Assembly: GCF_001593955.1 (NCBI RefSeq)
Contig: NZ_LTAZ01000004.1
Coordinates: 620,001 to 684,000 of the forward strand
From: Halalkalicoccus paucihalophilus
GTDB lineage: Archaea > Halobacteriota > Halobacteria > Halobacteriales > Halalkalicoccaceae
Length of the DNA: 64,000 nt
Reading direction: 5' to 3'
The notes under the pieces were generated by a model. It ran no database searches. It was not told the DNA's origin and worked only from the letters and a program-made list of their open reading frames with translations. A program made the position numbers and the translations under genes. Within the stretch, counting starts at the first letter, position 1. The number at the start of each line of letters is the position of its first letter. Shown here one piece after another: positions 28,228-37,587 of the stretch.

Positions 28228-28839
28228 TCACCTCACCGTCGAAAGTAACGCCTCTATCGCCTCGAACCCGCCGAATCCGACCCCGAACACCGCCGCCGCC
28301 GGCAGCGCACAGAGTGCCGTCGCCCACGGGAGCGATACCGAGTGGATCTCGTGGATACCGATCACGAACAGGACGGCCCCGTATCCGGTGGCGAGCGCCT
28401 GAACGGCGGGTATCGGAACCCCGACCAGAACGCAGGGTGCTGTCGCGTAGCCGATCACCTGTACGGTCTCGCTGACCCCGGCCCGATCGGGGGCGAACGG
28501 GAGCAACAAGAACGTCTGAAGCGCCGCGGTGAGATGCAAGACGAGCGGAGCGACGAGTGCGGCGATCACCGAGAAGACGAGCGCGACCGAGAGGAGGCGC
28601 TGATTCCCGAGCGTCGGATAGGGCGACCCGACGACCGTCTCGCCCGCGAGGGCCAGTCGAAGCAGGGAGGCGGCCGTCACCACACACACGGCGAAAACGA
28701 GGCCTGGCGCTTGATCCCCCGGAGCGATCCCGACCCGATAGAACCGTCGGGGGCGCAGGAGCACCTCGACCCACGCGCGAGCGATCCCACGGGGCCCGCG
28801 TTCGCGCCCGCCGGTCGGGTTCTCTACCCACTGTGTCAC
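28228..28839 (-). CDS. Yip1-domain membrane protein
   Basis: 203 residues with a haloarchaeal Yip1 pattern: a cytoplasmic start (TQWVENPTGGRERGPRG), a basic RPRRFYRVGIAPGDQAPGL segment, then five hydrophobic helices. The frame is open to an ATG at 28977, but the likely start is the GTG at 28839, because the conserved sequence begins at TQWVENP and the preceding residues are charged and unconserved-looking. Function is unknown; the family includes membrane-shaping and stress-related proteins. Confidence 0.78.
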   Translation of the reverse strand: MTQWVENPTGGRERGPRGIARAWVEVLLRPRRFYRVGIAPGDQAPGLVFAVCVVTAASLLRLALAGETVVGSPYPTLGNQRLLSVALVFSVIAALVAPLVLHLTAALQTFLLLPFAPDRAGVSETVQVIGYATAPCVLVGVPIPAVQALATGYGAVLFVIGIHEIHSVSLPWATALCALPAAAVFGVGFGGFEAIEALLSTVR

Positions 28840-29036
28840 GTCCCGACTAGACGCTACGCAGGGTATGTCTGTTGCGACATCGCGCCTCGGAGGACTCCTC
28901 GGCTTCGACCGAATGGTAGGATCTTCGCCGTGGGCGAGGTCCTCGATTTCGTCGGCGAACGGATCGCAGTCGATCACCTCGATTCAGCCACTACGGGTTT
29001 GGACGACCGGGTACAACGGTTTTCCGATCTCCCGGC

Positions 29037-29621
29037 TCAGTCGTCGGCCGCGCCCACGTTCTGTTCGCTCTCGAAACAGTCGGGATCCGGTTCGATGTTC
29101 GCATACCTGACCACTCGCTCCCCGAGGATCCGAACCCGTTCTGCGGTCTTCTCGTCGACGAACTCGCCGTTCTCGAAGGCACTGTTCGATCGGGGCACGG
29201 CCGCCTGATGGGGAAGGACCCACGCGTTGAGCGCCCGACAGACGGATCTGAGGTGGTCGAGGGCAGTGATCGGGAAACTCCCGCCGGAGACCGCGAGCAA
29301 GCCGACGGTCTTGTCCTCGAACTCGTCGAACCCGCAGTGATCCAGCGCGTTCTTCAGCACGCCCGAATACGAACCGTGGTACATCGGCGTCCCGAGCAGG
29401 ATCGCGTCGGCCTCCCTAACCCGTTCGGTGAACGTTTCGACGCCCTCGGTCTCCTCGTCGTCGGTGTTCAGCGGCGGGAGGTCGTATTCGCGCAGGTCGA
29501 GCAGGTCGCCCCTCCCCCCGGCGTCCTCGACGCCCGAAAGCGCCTCGCGGAGCGCGGTCCTCGTGTGACTCCCCTCGCGGAGGCTCCCGGTGATCGCGAC
29601 GACGTGTGGTGGACTGGCCAT
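29037..29621 (-). CDS. NADPH-dependent FMN reductase family flavoprotein
   Basis: 194 residues with the flavodoxin-like start VVAITGSLREGSHTRTAL (phosphate-binding loop) and the family's second motif GTPMYHGSYSGVLKNALDH. Such proteins reduce FMN, quinones or azo compounds using NAD(P)H; the real substrate cannot be told. Confidence 0.88.
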   Translation of the reverse strand: MASPPHVVAITGSLREGSHTRTALREALSGVEDAGGRGDLLDLREYDLPPLNTDDEETEGVETFTERVREADAILLGTPMYHGSYSGVLKNALDHCGFDEFEDKTVGLLAVSGGSFPITALDHLRSVCRALNAWVLPHQAAVPRSNSAFENGEFVDEKTAERVRILGERVVRYANIEPDPDCFESEQNVGAADD

Positions 29622-29683
29622 GTCCCGAGTAGGGACGAGGGCGGGGAAAGTCTACCGTCCGGTCGGTGGAAGCGGTCCGTGTC

Positions 29684-30679
29684 TCAGACCCCGATACCGA
29701 ACACGAGCGCTCCCGCCCCGATCGCGATCGCGTAGATCGGGATGACGTAGCGCCACACCGCGTTCGGGACGACGCCGACGAGATACGGAGAAACCAGCGC
29801 CGCGCCGATCCCGCCGACGAAAACCGACGGGAGGAGCGAGAGATCCACTCCGACGCCGTAGATACGCAACAGGAGGAATGCGACCACGCCGACCAGCGAA
29901 ACGATCCCCTTGGCCAGCGTGGTGACCGCGACGGCGCTTTTCTCGTAGACGCCCGAGAGCACCTGCCCGAGCGTCACCACGGGTCCGTACCCGCCACCTC
30001 CGATTCCCTTGTTGATCCCGGCTAACAACGCGAACGCAACGAGTCGACGGGGATGTGATCCGGCGCTCACACGCAGACGCGCGCGGACGAGACCGATCAG
30101 CCCCATTCCCATGACCAGCAAAGCGACGTAGAGTTCGATCACCGTCCCCGGCACCGGGAGCGCGGCGTAGACGAGGACGATCGAGACGACTCCGGCGATT
30201 CCTCCGACCCCCGCAAGGAGAGCGAGCAGTTTCGTGCTCTCGTTGATCGGCCGGAACGAGAAGGTCGCGTTGTCCATCTCGTGGTGGACGACGCCGGCGG
30301 TGAGGCCGGTGAACAGTTCCGAGAAGAGCAAGACCGGAACGACTTGCAGCGGATCGTACCCCAGGGCGAACAGCGCCGGCGCCAGTGCGGTGCCAAAACC
30401 CATCCCCGCGGCCGAGTCCACCAATTCGAACGTAAACGCCAGCAGAACGACCAGTGGAAGCACGACAATTGCTGTCCCACCGATGGATTCCGGGACGAAC
30501 ACGAGGCTGAGGACGACCATCAGATACACCCCCGCGAGGGCGACGAGCCGTCGGATCGTCCTCCGGGGAAGCCGGACCCGCTCGGCGACCGTCCGCTCGG
30601 TATCGAGTCGGCGTGCGGTCTCTCCGACCCTTCCGACGCCGACGATCGACTCCGATTGTGATCCCTCGTTACCCGTCAT
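29684..30679 (-). CDS. TauE/SafE-type sulfite/anion exporter
   Basis: 331 residues. A cytoplasmic N-terminus of about 45 residues precedes eight or nine hydrophobic helices. Two copies of the family's Gly/Pro-rich half-repeat can be seen (FELVDSAAGMGFGTALAPALFALGY and AGINKGIGGGGYGPVVTLGQV). Family members export sulfite, sulfoacetate or related anions. Confidence 0.88.
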   Translation of the reverse strand: MTGNEGSQSESIVGVGRVGETARRLDTERTVAERVRLPRRTIRRLVALAGVYLMVVLSLVFVPESIGGTAIVVLPLVVLLAFTFELVDSAAGMGFGTALAPALFALGYDPLQVVPVLLFSELFTGLTAGVVHHEMDNATFSFRPINESTKLLALLAGVGGIAGVVSIVLVYAALPVPGTVIELYVALLVMGMGLIGLVRARLRVSAGSHPRRLVAFALLAGINKGIGGGGYGPVVTLGQVLSGVYEKSAVAVTTLAKGIVSLVGVVAFLLLRIYGVGVDLSLLPSVFVGGIGAALVSPYLVGVVPNAVWRYVIPIYAIAIGAGALVFGIGV

Positions 30680-30812
30680 CCCGTCCGTTCTCCGTCAGGG
30701 TCGTCCACGAGCACCATCCCCGACATACGTCGACCGGGACGATAATACGGGGGCTTTCGAGGAATCAACGGGTCGTACTGCGAGAAACACCTTGGCGATC
30801 TGCTACGGAAAA

Positions 30813-31709
30813 CTACCGTCTGAGTCGCACTTGGTCGCCCTCGACCTCGACCAGACCATCGGATTCGAGGTCCCCGAGCAGTCCCCGGAGCCACTGTTCG
30901 CCGTCCTCGCCGCCGTAATCGACCCGCACGCGGGGTCCCAACTCGTCGAGCGACAGCTCCTCGTACTCCTTCAACACACGAATCGCCCGCCCGCGTTTCT
31001 GCCGCCGAGACCCCTCGAACGTCGGCTGGGTCGGCACGTCCGGCGCGGTGAAATCGCCGGTCGCGTACGCGGAACACCACTCACGAAACGGGCATCCAGC
31101 TTCCTCACAGCGCGGCGTTTTCTGACACGCGACCCCGCCCAGTTCCATGATCGCGTTGTTCCAGACCCGGGACTCGCCGACGGGCATGAGGTTTCCTGCT
31201 GTTTCCTCGAAGGCCGAATCGTCGTCGGGAACGTCGAACGCCCGATACAGCACGCGCTTGACGTTCGTATCGACCACCGCCTCGCCGTTGTTGAATGCGA
31301 AGCTCGCCACCGCGTTGGCGGTGTAGGGACCGACGCCCTGCAGTTTCTGGAGTTCCTCCGGCTCCGTCGGGAACTCCCCGCCGAACTCCTCTCCCACTTG
31401 GCGGGCCGCCTCGTGGAGGTACTTCGCGCGGTTGTTGTAGCCCAGCCGGTGGTCGGTCCAGAACCCGACCACCTCGGAGCGATCCGCCGCCGCGAGGGTC
31501 TCGGGGTCGGGCCACCGTTCGAGGAACTCCTCCCACGCCTCTTCGACCCGTCCCAACTGCGTCTGCTGGCTCATCACCTCGCTGACGAGAATCGCGTACG
31601 GGTCGTCGGTCCGTCGCCACGGGAACTCCCGGTGGTCCGACTCGTACCACGCGATCAGTGACTCGCGTACCCGGTCGAGGTCCGTCGGCAACGAATCCGC
31701 ACCACTCAT
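30813..31709 (-). CDS. mutY: A/G-specific adenine DNA glycosylase without NUDIX-like C domain
   Basis: 298 residues. Helix-hairpin-helix GVGPYTANAVASFAF is followed by the catalytic Asp in VVDTNVKR (Asp147). The glutamate of SEVMSQQTQ (Glu44) matches the adenine-excising residue. Cysteines 195, 201, 206 and 212 (C-x5-C-x4-C-x5-C) should bind a 4Fe-4S cluster, with spacing shifted from the textbook C-x6-C-x2-C-x5-C. The last ~75 residues look like a winged helix instead of the MutT-like domain that recognises 8-oxoguanine in bacteria. Confidence 0.9.
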   Translation of the reverse strand: MSGADSLPTDLDRVRESLIAWYESDHREFPWRRTDDPYAILVSEVMSQQTQLGRVEEAWEEFLERWPDPETLAAADRSEVVGFWTDHRLGYNNRAKYLHEAARQVGEEFGGEFPTEPEELQKLQGVGPYTANAVASFAFNNGEAVVDTNVKRVLYRAFDVPDDDSAFEETAGNLMPVGESRVWNNAIMELGGVACQKTPRCEEAGCPFREWCSAYATGDFTAPDVPTQPTFEGSRRQKRGRAIRVLKEYEELSLDELGPRVRVDYGGEDGEQWLRGLLGDLESDGLVEVEGDQVRLRR

Positions 31710-31772
31710 TCACCCGGAAGACGGCTCGCACCGGTTTAGTCCCCGCGATCCGCTCACCACAATTCGTCCCTT

Positions 31773-31795
31773 CCAATAATGTAATAAAGTATATG
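31773..31795 (+). promoter_or_regulatory. AT-rich promoter of the AI-2E-type permease gene
   Basis: A run with two TATA-like cores (CAATAATG and AAGTATATG) sits 18-40 bases before the ATG at 31813. The nearer core would place initiation next to the second Met at 31819, so a leaderless start there is possible. Confidence 0.45.
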
Positions 31796-31812
31796 TTTGT
31801 TGGAATATACTA

Positions 31813-32814
31813 ATGAGTATGAACAAACAGCAGGGGTTTCTCCTCCTCCTCCTCGTCGGGCTCTCGGGACTGCTGGGTCTGTACGTCGTGCTTCCGTTCC
31901 TCGAGTACGTGCTTGCGGCGGTCCTCCTCGCGTACGTCCTCCACCCGTTTCACGCACGGCTCGCCCCCCGGATCGGACCACGACTCTCCCCGATCGTCCT
32001 GATCGCGTTCGCGGGGGCGACCATCGTGTTCCCGTTTGTCCTCGTTTTCGCCGTACTCGTTCGGGACGTGGAGGCGATCGCGGCGGGCGAGAGCGGCCTC
32101 GAGATCGCGGAGATCGAGGGACGCATCGCGGCGTATACCGGGCGCTCGGTCGACCTCGAGCGGTGGCTCCGAACCGGGGCCGAGACCGTCTTCGAGCTCT
32201 CGTTCGACGGCATTACGGAACTGTTCGGGGCGGCGCTCAAGGCCTCGTTCAGGCTCGCGCTCGTGCTCTTTTTGCTCTATTACCTGCTCAAGGACGGCGC
32301 GTGTTTCGTCTCGTGGCTGAAGGAGGCGACGCCGTTGCCCCCGGACGTCACCGACCGGCTCTACTGTCGGATCGACACGACCACGTGGGCGGTCATCGTC
32401 GGCCACGTCTTCGTCGCGTTCGTCCAGGGGATGGCCGGCGGAATCGGGCTCCTGATCGCGGGGGCTCCAAGCCCTGTCTTTTGGACCGCCGTGATGATCC
32501 TGCTCGCGCTCCTCCCGTTGATCGGGGCGTTCCTCGTGTGGGCACCCGCCGGGATCTACCTGGTGTTGGTTGGGCAGCCCTATGCGGGCCTGTTCTTGCT
32601 CGTCTACGGGGTCGTCGTCGTGAGCATGATCGACAACTACGTCCGCCCGGTCGTCATCGACTCGCGGGCGCGGCTCAACCCCGGCGTGATCCTGATCGGC
32701 GTCTTCGGCGGGATCTACTCGCTGGGATTCGTCGGGCTGTTCGTCGGCCCGATCGCACTGGGCGTTCTGGGCGCGACCCTTGCGACGTTGAAGAACGACT
32801 ACCACAGGCTCTGA
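31813..32814 (+). CDS. AI-2E family (PerM/TqsA-like) transporter
   Basis: 333 residues with about eight hydrophobic segments and the family's conserved end (GLFLLVYGVVVVSMIDNYVRPVVID, then GVFGGIYSLGFVGLFVGPIALG). A hydrophilic stretch of about 60 residues follows the first three helices, as in PerM. Members export small molecules or Na+/Li+ and act in stress; the name does not imply autoinducer-2 signalling. Confidence 0.9.
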   Translation: MSMNKQQGFLLLLLVGLSGLLGLYVVLPFLEYVLAAVLLAYVLHPFHARLAPRIGPRLSPIVLIAFAGATIVFPFVLVFAVLVRDVEAIAAGESGLEIAEIEGRIAAYTGRSVDLERWLRTGAETVFELSFDGITELFGAALKASFRLALVLFLLYYLLKDGACFVSWLKEATPLPPDVTDRLYCRIDTTTWAVIVGHVFVAFVQGMAGGIGLLIAGAPSPVFWTAVMILLALLPLIGAFLVWAPAGIYLVLVGQPYAGLFLLVYGVVVVSMIDNYVRPVVIDSRARLNPGVILIGVFGGIYSLGFVGLFVGPIALGVLGATLATLKNDYHRL

Positions 32815-32886
32815 TCGGCCTGTCGGATCCGGCGCGGGTTGTCGCCTCCCGGTAGCCTTTCCGTGCGACGCACCTCCGATCACTCG

Positions 32887-33639
32887 ATGGTATCAGACGC
32901 ACTTGAGGGCGACGTCGCACTCGTTACAGGAGCCTCCTCGGGTATCGGCGCGGCGACCGCACGCGCACTCGCCGAGGAGGGGGCGGCCGTCGCGCTGGCG
33001 GCCCGCCGCGAGGAGCGCCTCGAAGAGCTGGCGGACGGGATAAAATCCGACGGGGGCGAGGCGCTTGTCGTACCGACCGACGCCACCGACGAGGAGCAGG
33101 TCCGTGAGATGGTCGAGGAGACCGTCGAGGAACTCGGCACCCTCGACGTGCTCGTAAACAACGCGGGCGTCATGCTGCTCGAACCGGTCGCGGAGGCCGA
33201 CCCCGAGAACTGGCAGCGGATGCTCGATCTCAACGTTCAGGGGCTGATGGTCGCCTCGCAGGCCGCCCTCGGTCACATGCAAGAGCAGGGATCGGGCGAC
33301 ATCGTCAACCTCTCGTCGGTCGCCGGTCGGAAGGCGTACGCGGGATCGAGCGGCTACAACGCCTCGAAGTTCGGCGTCACGGCCTTCTCGGAGGCGCTTC
33401 GCGAGGAGGTCGCCGACAGCGATATCCGGGTCACGACGATCGAACCCGGCGCGGTCGACACCGAACTCGCCGAACACATCCCCGACGAGGATCAGAAGGA
33501 ACAGATCGAGGGGATGATGGACGAGATGGAGCCGCTCCGGCCGGAGGACATCGCCCGCTCGATCCGCTTTGCGGTGACTCAGCCGACCCACGTCGATATC
33601 AACGAGCTCCTGATCCGTCCGACCCGACAGGAGCTATAG
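32887..33639 (+). CDS. short-chain dehydrogenase/reductase
   Basis: 250 residues of classical SDR type: cofactor motif TGASSGIG near residue 14, NNAG near residue 90, catalytic Ser in NLSS, and YNASK. An Ala-Arg-Arg-Glu after the second strand suggests NADP(H) preference. The substrate is unknown. The start at 32887 leaves a short run before the first β-strand. Confidence 0.92.
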   Translation: MVSDALEGDVALVTGASSGIGAATARALAEEGAAVALAARREERLEELADGIKSDGGEALVVPTDATDEEQVREMVEETVEELGTLDVLVNNAGVMLLEPVAEADPENWQRMLDLNVQGLMVASQAALGHMQEQGSGDIVNLSSVAGRKAYAGSSGYNASKFGVTAFSEALREEVADSDIRVTTIEPGAVDTELAEHIPDEDQKEQIEGMMDEMEPLRPEDIARSIRFAVTQPTHVDINELLIRPTRQEL

Positions 33640-33682
33640 CCGGAGTCGAAACCCGTATTCGGCCGCCGGCCGGATCGGTGGT

Positions 33683-34009
33683 ATGAGTCTCGACGAACTG
33701 ACTACGGACGTCGAATCGACCTACGCCGACCTCGACGACGAGCTCCTGGTTTCGCTCGACAGCCAGACGAAGAACGAACTTTCCCTTCTGAGCGCCGCCC
33801 TCGGTCCCGAAACTACTGCTGATCTCGTCCGACGGGCGGTTCACCTGCTCTTTCAGTCGACGACCGACACCGGCCAGCTCGACTTCCACCTCCGGCAGGG
33901 TTACGACGTGACCTACGACGAATACCTCTCGGGGATGACCTATGAGGAGATGAGCGGCGGGATCTCGCCCTCTCAATCTGACGACAAGGAACGGCGCTAC
34001 CAGTTCTAA
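33683..34009 (+). CDS. uncharacterised small haloarchaeal protein
   Basis: 108 residues. The N-terminal ~65 residues are helical (LLVSLDSQTKNELSLLSAALG, ADLVRRAVHLLFQ) and could hold a ribbon-helix-helix-like fold. The C-terminal part has DVTYDEYLSGMTYEEMSGG and ends in RRYQF, a conserved-looking tail. It is 43 bases after the SDR gene on the same strand. No known domain is recognised. Confidence 0.75.
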   Translation: MSLDELTTDVESTYADLDDELLVSLDSQTKNELSLLSAALGPETTADLVRRAVHLLFQSTTDTGQLDFHLRQGYDVTYDEYLSGMTYEEMSGGISPSQSDDKERRYQF

Positions 34010-34021
34010 CGAACGCCCTCG

Positions 34022-34103
34022 GCACGCACTGGCGTGCGTGCTTCGCCCTTTCCATGTCCGGCCAGCCTTCCCCCGTCGATTCGCGGCCAGCGACCGCGAA
34101 TCG
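34022..34103. terminator. two hairpins between convergent genes
   Basis: Hairpin one: GCACGC and GCGTGC (34022-34027 and 34032-34037). Hairpin two: a perfect 10-bp stem CGATTCGCGG/CCGCGAATCG (34077-34086 and 34094-34103) with a 7-base loop. They lie between genes that converge, fitting a bidirectional terminator. Confidence 0.5.
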
Positions 34104-34154
34104 AGGCCGCCGCCTCCGCAGGGAAGACTCATGTCGGTAGTTCGTATTGACTCG

Positions 34155-34808
34155 TCAGTCGTCGGAGTAGGCCTGTTCGAACGGTCTGGGGGGCAATCGG
34201 AGTTCATCGAGGCCGGGCAGGTGTTTGACGTTGTAGACGACCCGCATCTCGTCGGTGGTCGGGGAGCCGTTGCACGAGAGCCTGAAGCCCCGATCGAGCA
34301 TCTCCGGGGGAAGGACGTGGTTGGTCGGCATCGACAGTTCGCCCTCGGCGAGCGCGATCGCGCAGTTCGCACACGCCCCGCCCCGACAGGCATAGGGCCA
34401 CTCGAACCCGCGGTTCTCGGCGGCCTCCAGCATCGACTCGTCGGAGTGGACCAGGATCCGACCGTAGTCCGCCGTATCGAGATCGGCGTCAGCGGCCTTC
34501 TCGAAGAGGTCCTCGTCCCCGAGGTCCCACCCGTGATCGGCCAGTACCTCGTAGTTGAGATACTCGACGCGGGCGTCCTCTCCGTCCTCCTCGTCGGCGT
34601 TCTCACCTCCCTCGACGTGTTCGGGGTCGGAGAGCTCGCGTGAGGCATGTGACGTGACCTCCTCGTAGGCCGCCCTGACCGCCTGGAACTCCCGTATCGA
34701 ACCGCCCTGATCCGGGTGAGCCTCCAGTATCCGTCGTCGATACGCGCGATCGATCTCCTCGTCGTCCGCACCCGGATCGATCGAGAGGACGTCGAACGGG
34801 GACTCCAT
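34155..34808 (-). CDS. J-domain fused to haloarchaeal 2Fe-2S ferredoxin
   Basis: 217 residues. Residues 1-60 are a DnaJ-type J domain with HPD at 31-33. An acidic linker (61-80) leads to a haloarchaeal-type ferredoxin (VEYLNYEVL... opening insert, then Cys141, Cys146, Cys149 and Cys179). The ferredoxin part keeps the halophile-specific N-terminal insertion that the shorter ferredoxin at 17010 lacks. The fusion could link Hsp70-type chaperoning with electron transfer or Fe-S assembly. The start Met at 34808 begins the J domain; the longer upstream reading is Arg-rich and antisense. Confidence 0.9.
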   Translation of the reverse strand: MESPFDVLSIDPGADDEEIDRAYRRRILEAHPDQGGSIREFQAVRAAYEEVTSHASRELSDPEHVEGGENADEEDGEDARVEYLNYEVLADHGWDLGDEDLFEKAADADLDTADYGRILVHSDESMLEAAENRGFEWPYACRGGACANCAIALAEGELSMPTNHVLPPEMLDRGFRLSCNGSPTTDEMRVVYNVKHLPGLDELRLPPRPFEQAYSDD

Positions 34809-34882
34809 GCCCCCGGTAACGGCGTCAGGAATAAATCTCTCCCGATGGCGTCGACTCGCGGTCGCGACCGGCCGCCAGCCCC

Positions 34883-36229
34883 CTACCGCGTTTCGACCGC
34901 CGCGATCGCCTCCAGCAGGAGGTCGATCCCGAGTTCGATCTCGCGCTCGGTCACGTCGAGCGGCGGCAACAGCCGAAGGGTCGCGTGTCCACACCCGAGC
35001 GTGAGCAACCCCTGTTCGAGCGCCGCCTCAATGACGGCCTCCCGGCGCTCCTTAGTGTCGAACTCGACGGCGATCAGCAATCCCCGCCCACGAACGTCGA
35101 CGACGCCCTCGGGGTCGGCGTCCCGGAGCAGTTCCTTCGCCTGCTCGCCACGCTCGCGGGCGTTTCCCACGAGGTCCTCCTCGCGGATCGCGTCGATCGT
35201 CAGCGCCCCCTGCATCGCGGCGAGGAGGTCGCCGCCGCCCCACGTCGAGGAGATCCTGGCACCTTCCTCGGGAAACACCCCAGAGCGCGAGACCGTCGCG
35301 CCCACCCGGAGCCCCTTCGCACACGTGATCACGTCGGGTTCGAGAGCGGAGTGATCCGATCCCCACATCTCCCCCGTCCGACCCAGCCCTGTCTGGATCT
35401 CGTCGGCGATCAGAAGTACGTCGTAGACCTCACAGACCCGCTGTACCTCTTCTACGAACGCGTCACTCGGGATCCGATAGCCACCCTCTCCCTGAACGGG
35501 TTCGATGACGAGATAGGCGAGGTCCTCCACGGGCAGGTGGCCCGTCTCGGGGTCGAGTTTGTCTGCGAGGGCCGAACCCCCGCCCCGGAAGAAGCCACAC
35601 TCGCACGTCTCGGGCGCACAGGTCCGATCCGTACAGTACTGAACGTCCGTGATCCCCGAGAGCTCCGGATAGCCCTTTCGTTGCACCGATTTCGAGCGAT
35701 TCAGGCTGAGCGCACCCAGCGTCCGGCCGTGAAACCCACCCTCGAAGGTAATTCCCCGGGTTCCCCCCGAGGCGTCGTAACAGATCTTGATCGCGTTCTC
35801 GACGGCCTCGGCCCCCGAGTTCGAGAGGAATACCCGATCCATCCCGTACTCGCTCGTGATCTCGACCAGCCGATCCATGAGCTGTGTCGGGCCCGGAAAT
35901 TCGGGGTTTTCGGGCGACCCGGGCGAACCAGTGTAGAAGTCCTGGCCGGCGATCTTCGTCGGGTCGGGGAGGTCGAACTCGCGGAATCGATCCGTGATCA
36001 GGGGGTTGTTATAGCCCAGCGGAGCGGCCGCGACGTGGCTCGTGAAATCGAGCAGCACGTTCCCGTCGAGATCGGTACAGAACGGCCCCGTGGCCTCTTC
36101 AGTGATATCCCAGACGAAATCGTAGACGTAGGTGCTTTTTGCGGCCGTTCGGCGGTGGTGGGCGGCCCACTCGCGGGCGCGCTCGCCGGGCATCTCCTCG
36201 ACGTGTGGCTCGGCCGTCTCTCGGTTCAT
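34883..36229 (-). CDS. class III PLP-dependent aminotransferase
   Basis: 448 residues of fold-type I. PLP-binding features are SNSGAEAVENAIK, the Asp in LLIADEIQTGLGRTG, and the Schiff-base Lys in TCAKGL. Near residue 205 it carries a small Cys-rich insertion (CTDRTCAPETCECGFF) absent from ornithine and GABA aminotransferases of bacteria. The substrate is probably an ω-amino acid such as 4-aminobutyrate or acetylornithine, but this cannot be settled from sequence. Confidence 0.88.
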   Translation of the reverse strand: MNRETAEPHVEEMPGERAREWAAHHRRTAAKSTYVYDFVWDITEEATGPFCTDLDGNVLLDFTSHVAAAPLGYNNPLITDRFREFDLPDPTKIAGQDFYTGSPGSPENPEFPGPTQLMDRLVEITSEYGMDRVFLSNSGAEAVENAIKICYDASGGTRGITFEGGFHGRTLGALSLNRSKSVQRKGYPELSGITDVQYCTDRTCAPETCECGFFRGGGSALADKLDPETGHLPVEDLAYLVIEPVQGEGGYRIPSDAFVEEVQRVCEVYDVLLIADEIQTGLGRTGEMWGSDHSALEPDVITCAKGLRVGATVSRSGVFPEEGARISSTWGGGDLLAAMQGALTIDAIREEDLVGNARERGEQAKELLRDADPEGVVDVRGRGLLIAVEFDTKERREAVIEAALEQGLLTLGCGHATLRLLPPLDVTEREIELGIDLLLEAIAAVETR

Positions 36230-36294
36230 AGGACGAACTGGCGGTACGACGCCGTAAAATATTCGTTATGGTCACGACAGTATTTGCACGGTAC

Positions 36295-37548
36295 TCAGAG
36301 CAACACCGCTGCAGTCGCCACCCCGGCGACTCCCAGCAGGACGGCGGTCCAGATACCGACCTGTCGGGCGAATTCACGGTTGGAACTCGCTGCGACCAGC
36401 ACCGCCTTTACCACGAGGCTAGAAGCCGTCGCCAACAAGATAGCGATCACCGCCACGTCGTGGTCGAGCGATCCGGTCCGGTAGAGGACGACCGCCGACG
36501 TCGTCGCACCGGCGCTAGAGACGAGTCCCGAGAGCACCGCGGTCGCGTAGAAGCCGGCGGTTCCGAGGTGGGCCTCCGCGAGCGCCCCGGAGACGACGAT
36601 CAGCAGGAAGATCGCGCCGAACCCGAGCGCGTTGCGAAGCGAGAAGGGGCTCACTAAGTCCATCTCGACCTCCTCGCTCCAGTCGGCGATGACGGCGGCG
36701 ATGACGACCGCTCCGACCACCACCGCCGCCAGCGGGACGATCGCTCCCACGAGGGGTGAATCGATGGTGAAGGCGAGCGCGATCCCGAGGTTGCGCACGG
36801 CCATCGCGGCGTCCGCGAGCAGGATCGCCGCCACCGCATAGGAGGCGGCCGCCGGGTGCTGGCGGACGTGATCCAGCATCGTTCCGACCACGGCCGTCGA
36901 GGAGGCCAGTCCACCGAAAAAGCCCGTGACGGCGATCCCTCGCCCTCCGTACGAGCTGACGATCGCGTAGTTGACGATGCCGATCCCCGCGACCGTGACG
37001 ACCATCAGCCAGATCACGCGCGGTTCGACCGCCACCTCGAAGCCCGCCGCGGCGATCGGGACGTCCCCGGCGGGAAGGAGCGGGTAGACGACGAACGCGA
37101 GGACGGCGAACTCGGCGGTCGAACGCAGTTCCTCGCGGCTGAGCCCCCATGCGAAGCTGTGGAGTTCCCGCTTCAAGACGAGCAACAGCGAGGAGAGGAT
37201 CGCGACGGTCACGCCCTCGATGAGTCGGCCCGTGCCCACGAGCACCCCGATGCCGTAGGCGACGAGCATCGAGACGCTGGTCGTAAGCGAGAGGCCCGAC
37301 TCCTCGACGAGAAGCCCTTGGACGGCGAGTAACAGCCCTTGGACGGCGACGAACAGCCCGCCGACCGCCAGCAACAGCGGCTGATCGAGGACGGTGAAGA
37401 CGGCCGCCAGCAGGCTGATCAACGAGAACGTCCGGATCCCGGCGGACTTGTGTGACCACTCGCGTTCGAGCCCCAAGAAGAGCCCGAGCGCCCCGGCTAC
37501 GACGATCCGGAGGAGATCCCCTTCGACGACGAGGCCGACGCTGTTCAC
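36295..37548 (-). CDS. MgtC/SapB plus DUF4010 membrane protein
   Basis: 417 residues with about 12 hydrophobic segments. The first third is MgtC-like (ALGLFLGLEREW, RTFSLISLLAAVF), and the rest matches the DUF4010 extension. It starts with GTG at 37548. MgtC-type proteins affect Mg2+ homeostasis and ATP synthase activity in bacteria; the archaeal role is unknown. Confidence 0.88.
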   Translation of the reverse strand: MNSVGLVVEGDLLRIVVAGALGLFLGLEREWSHKSAGIRTFSLISLLAAVFTVLDQPLLLAVGGLFVAVQGLLLAVQGLLVEESGLSLTTSVSMLVAYGIGVLVGTGRLIEGVTVAILSSLLLVLKRELHSFAWGLSREELRSTAEFAVLAFVVYPLLPAGDVPIAAAGFEVAVEPRVIWLMVVTVAGIGIVNYAIVSSYGGRGIAVTGFFGGLASSTAVVGTMLDHVRQHPAAASYAVAAILLADAAMAVRNLGIALAFTIDSPLVGAIVPLAAVVVGAVVIAAVIADWSEEVEMDLVSPFSLRNALGFGAIFLLIVVSGALAEAHLGTAGFYATAVLSGLVSSAGATTSAVVLYRTGSLDHDVAVIAILLATASSLVVKAVLVAASSNREFARQVGIWTAVLLGVAGVATAAVLL

Positions 37549-37587
37549 GAACTCCCTACTCGGAGTGCCCCTGTTAACGGCTGTGCT

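Noticed and set aside
28840..28977. Extended N-terminus of the Yip1 protein
   Set aside because: The added 46 residues are charged and unconserved-looking; the family start matches the GTG at 28839.
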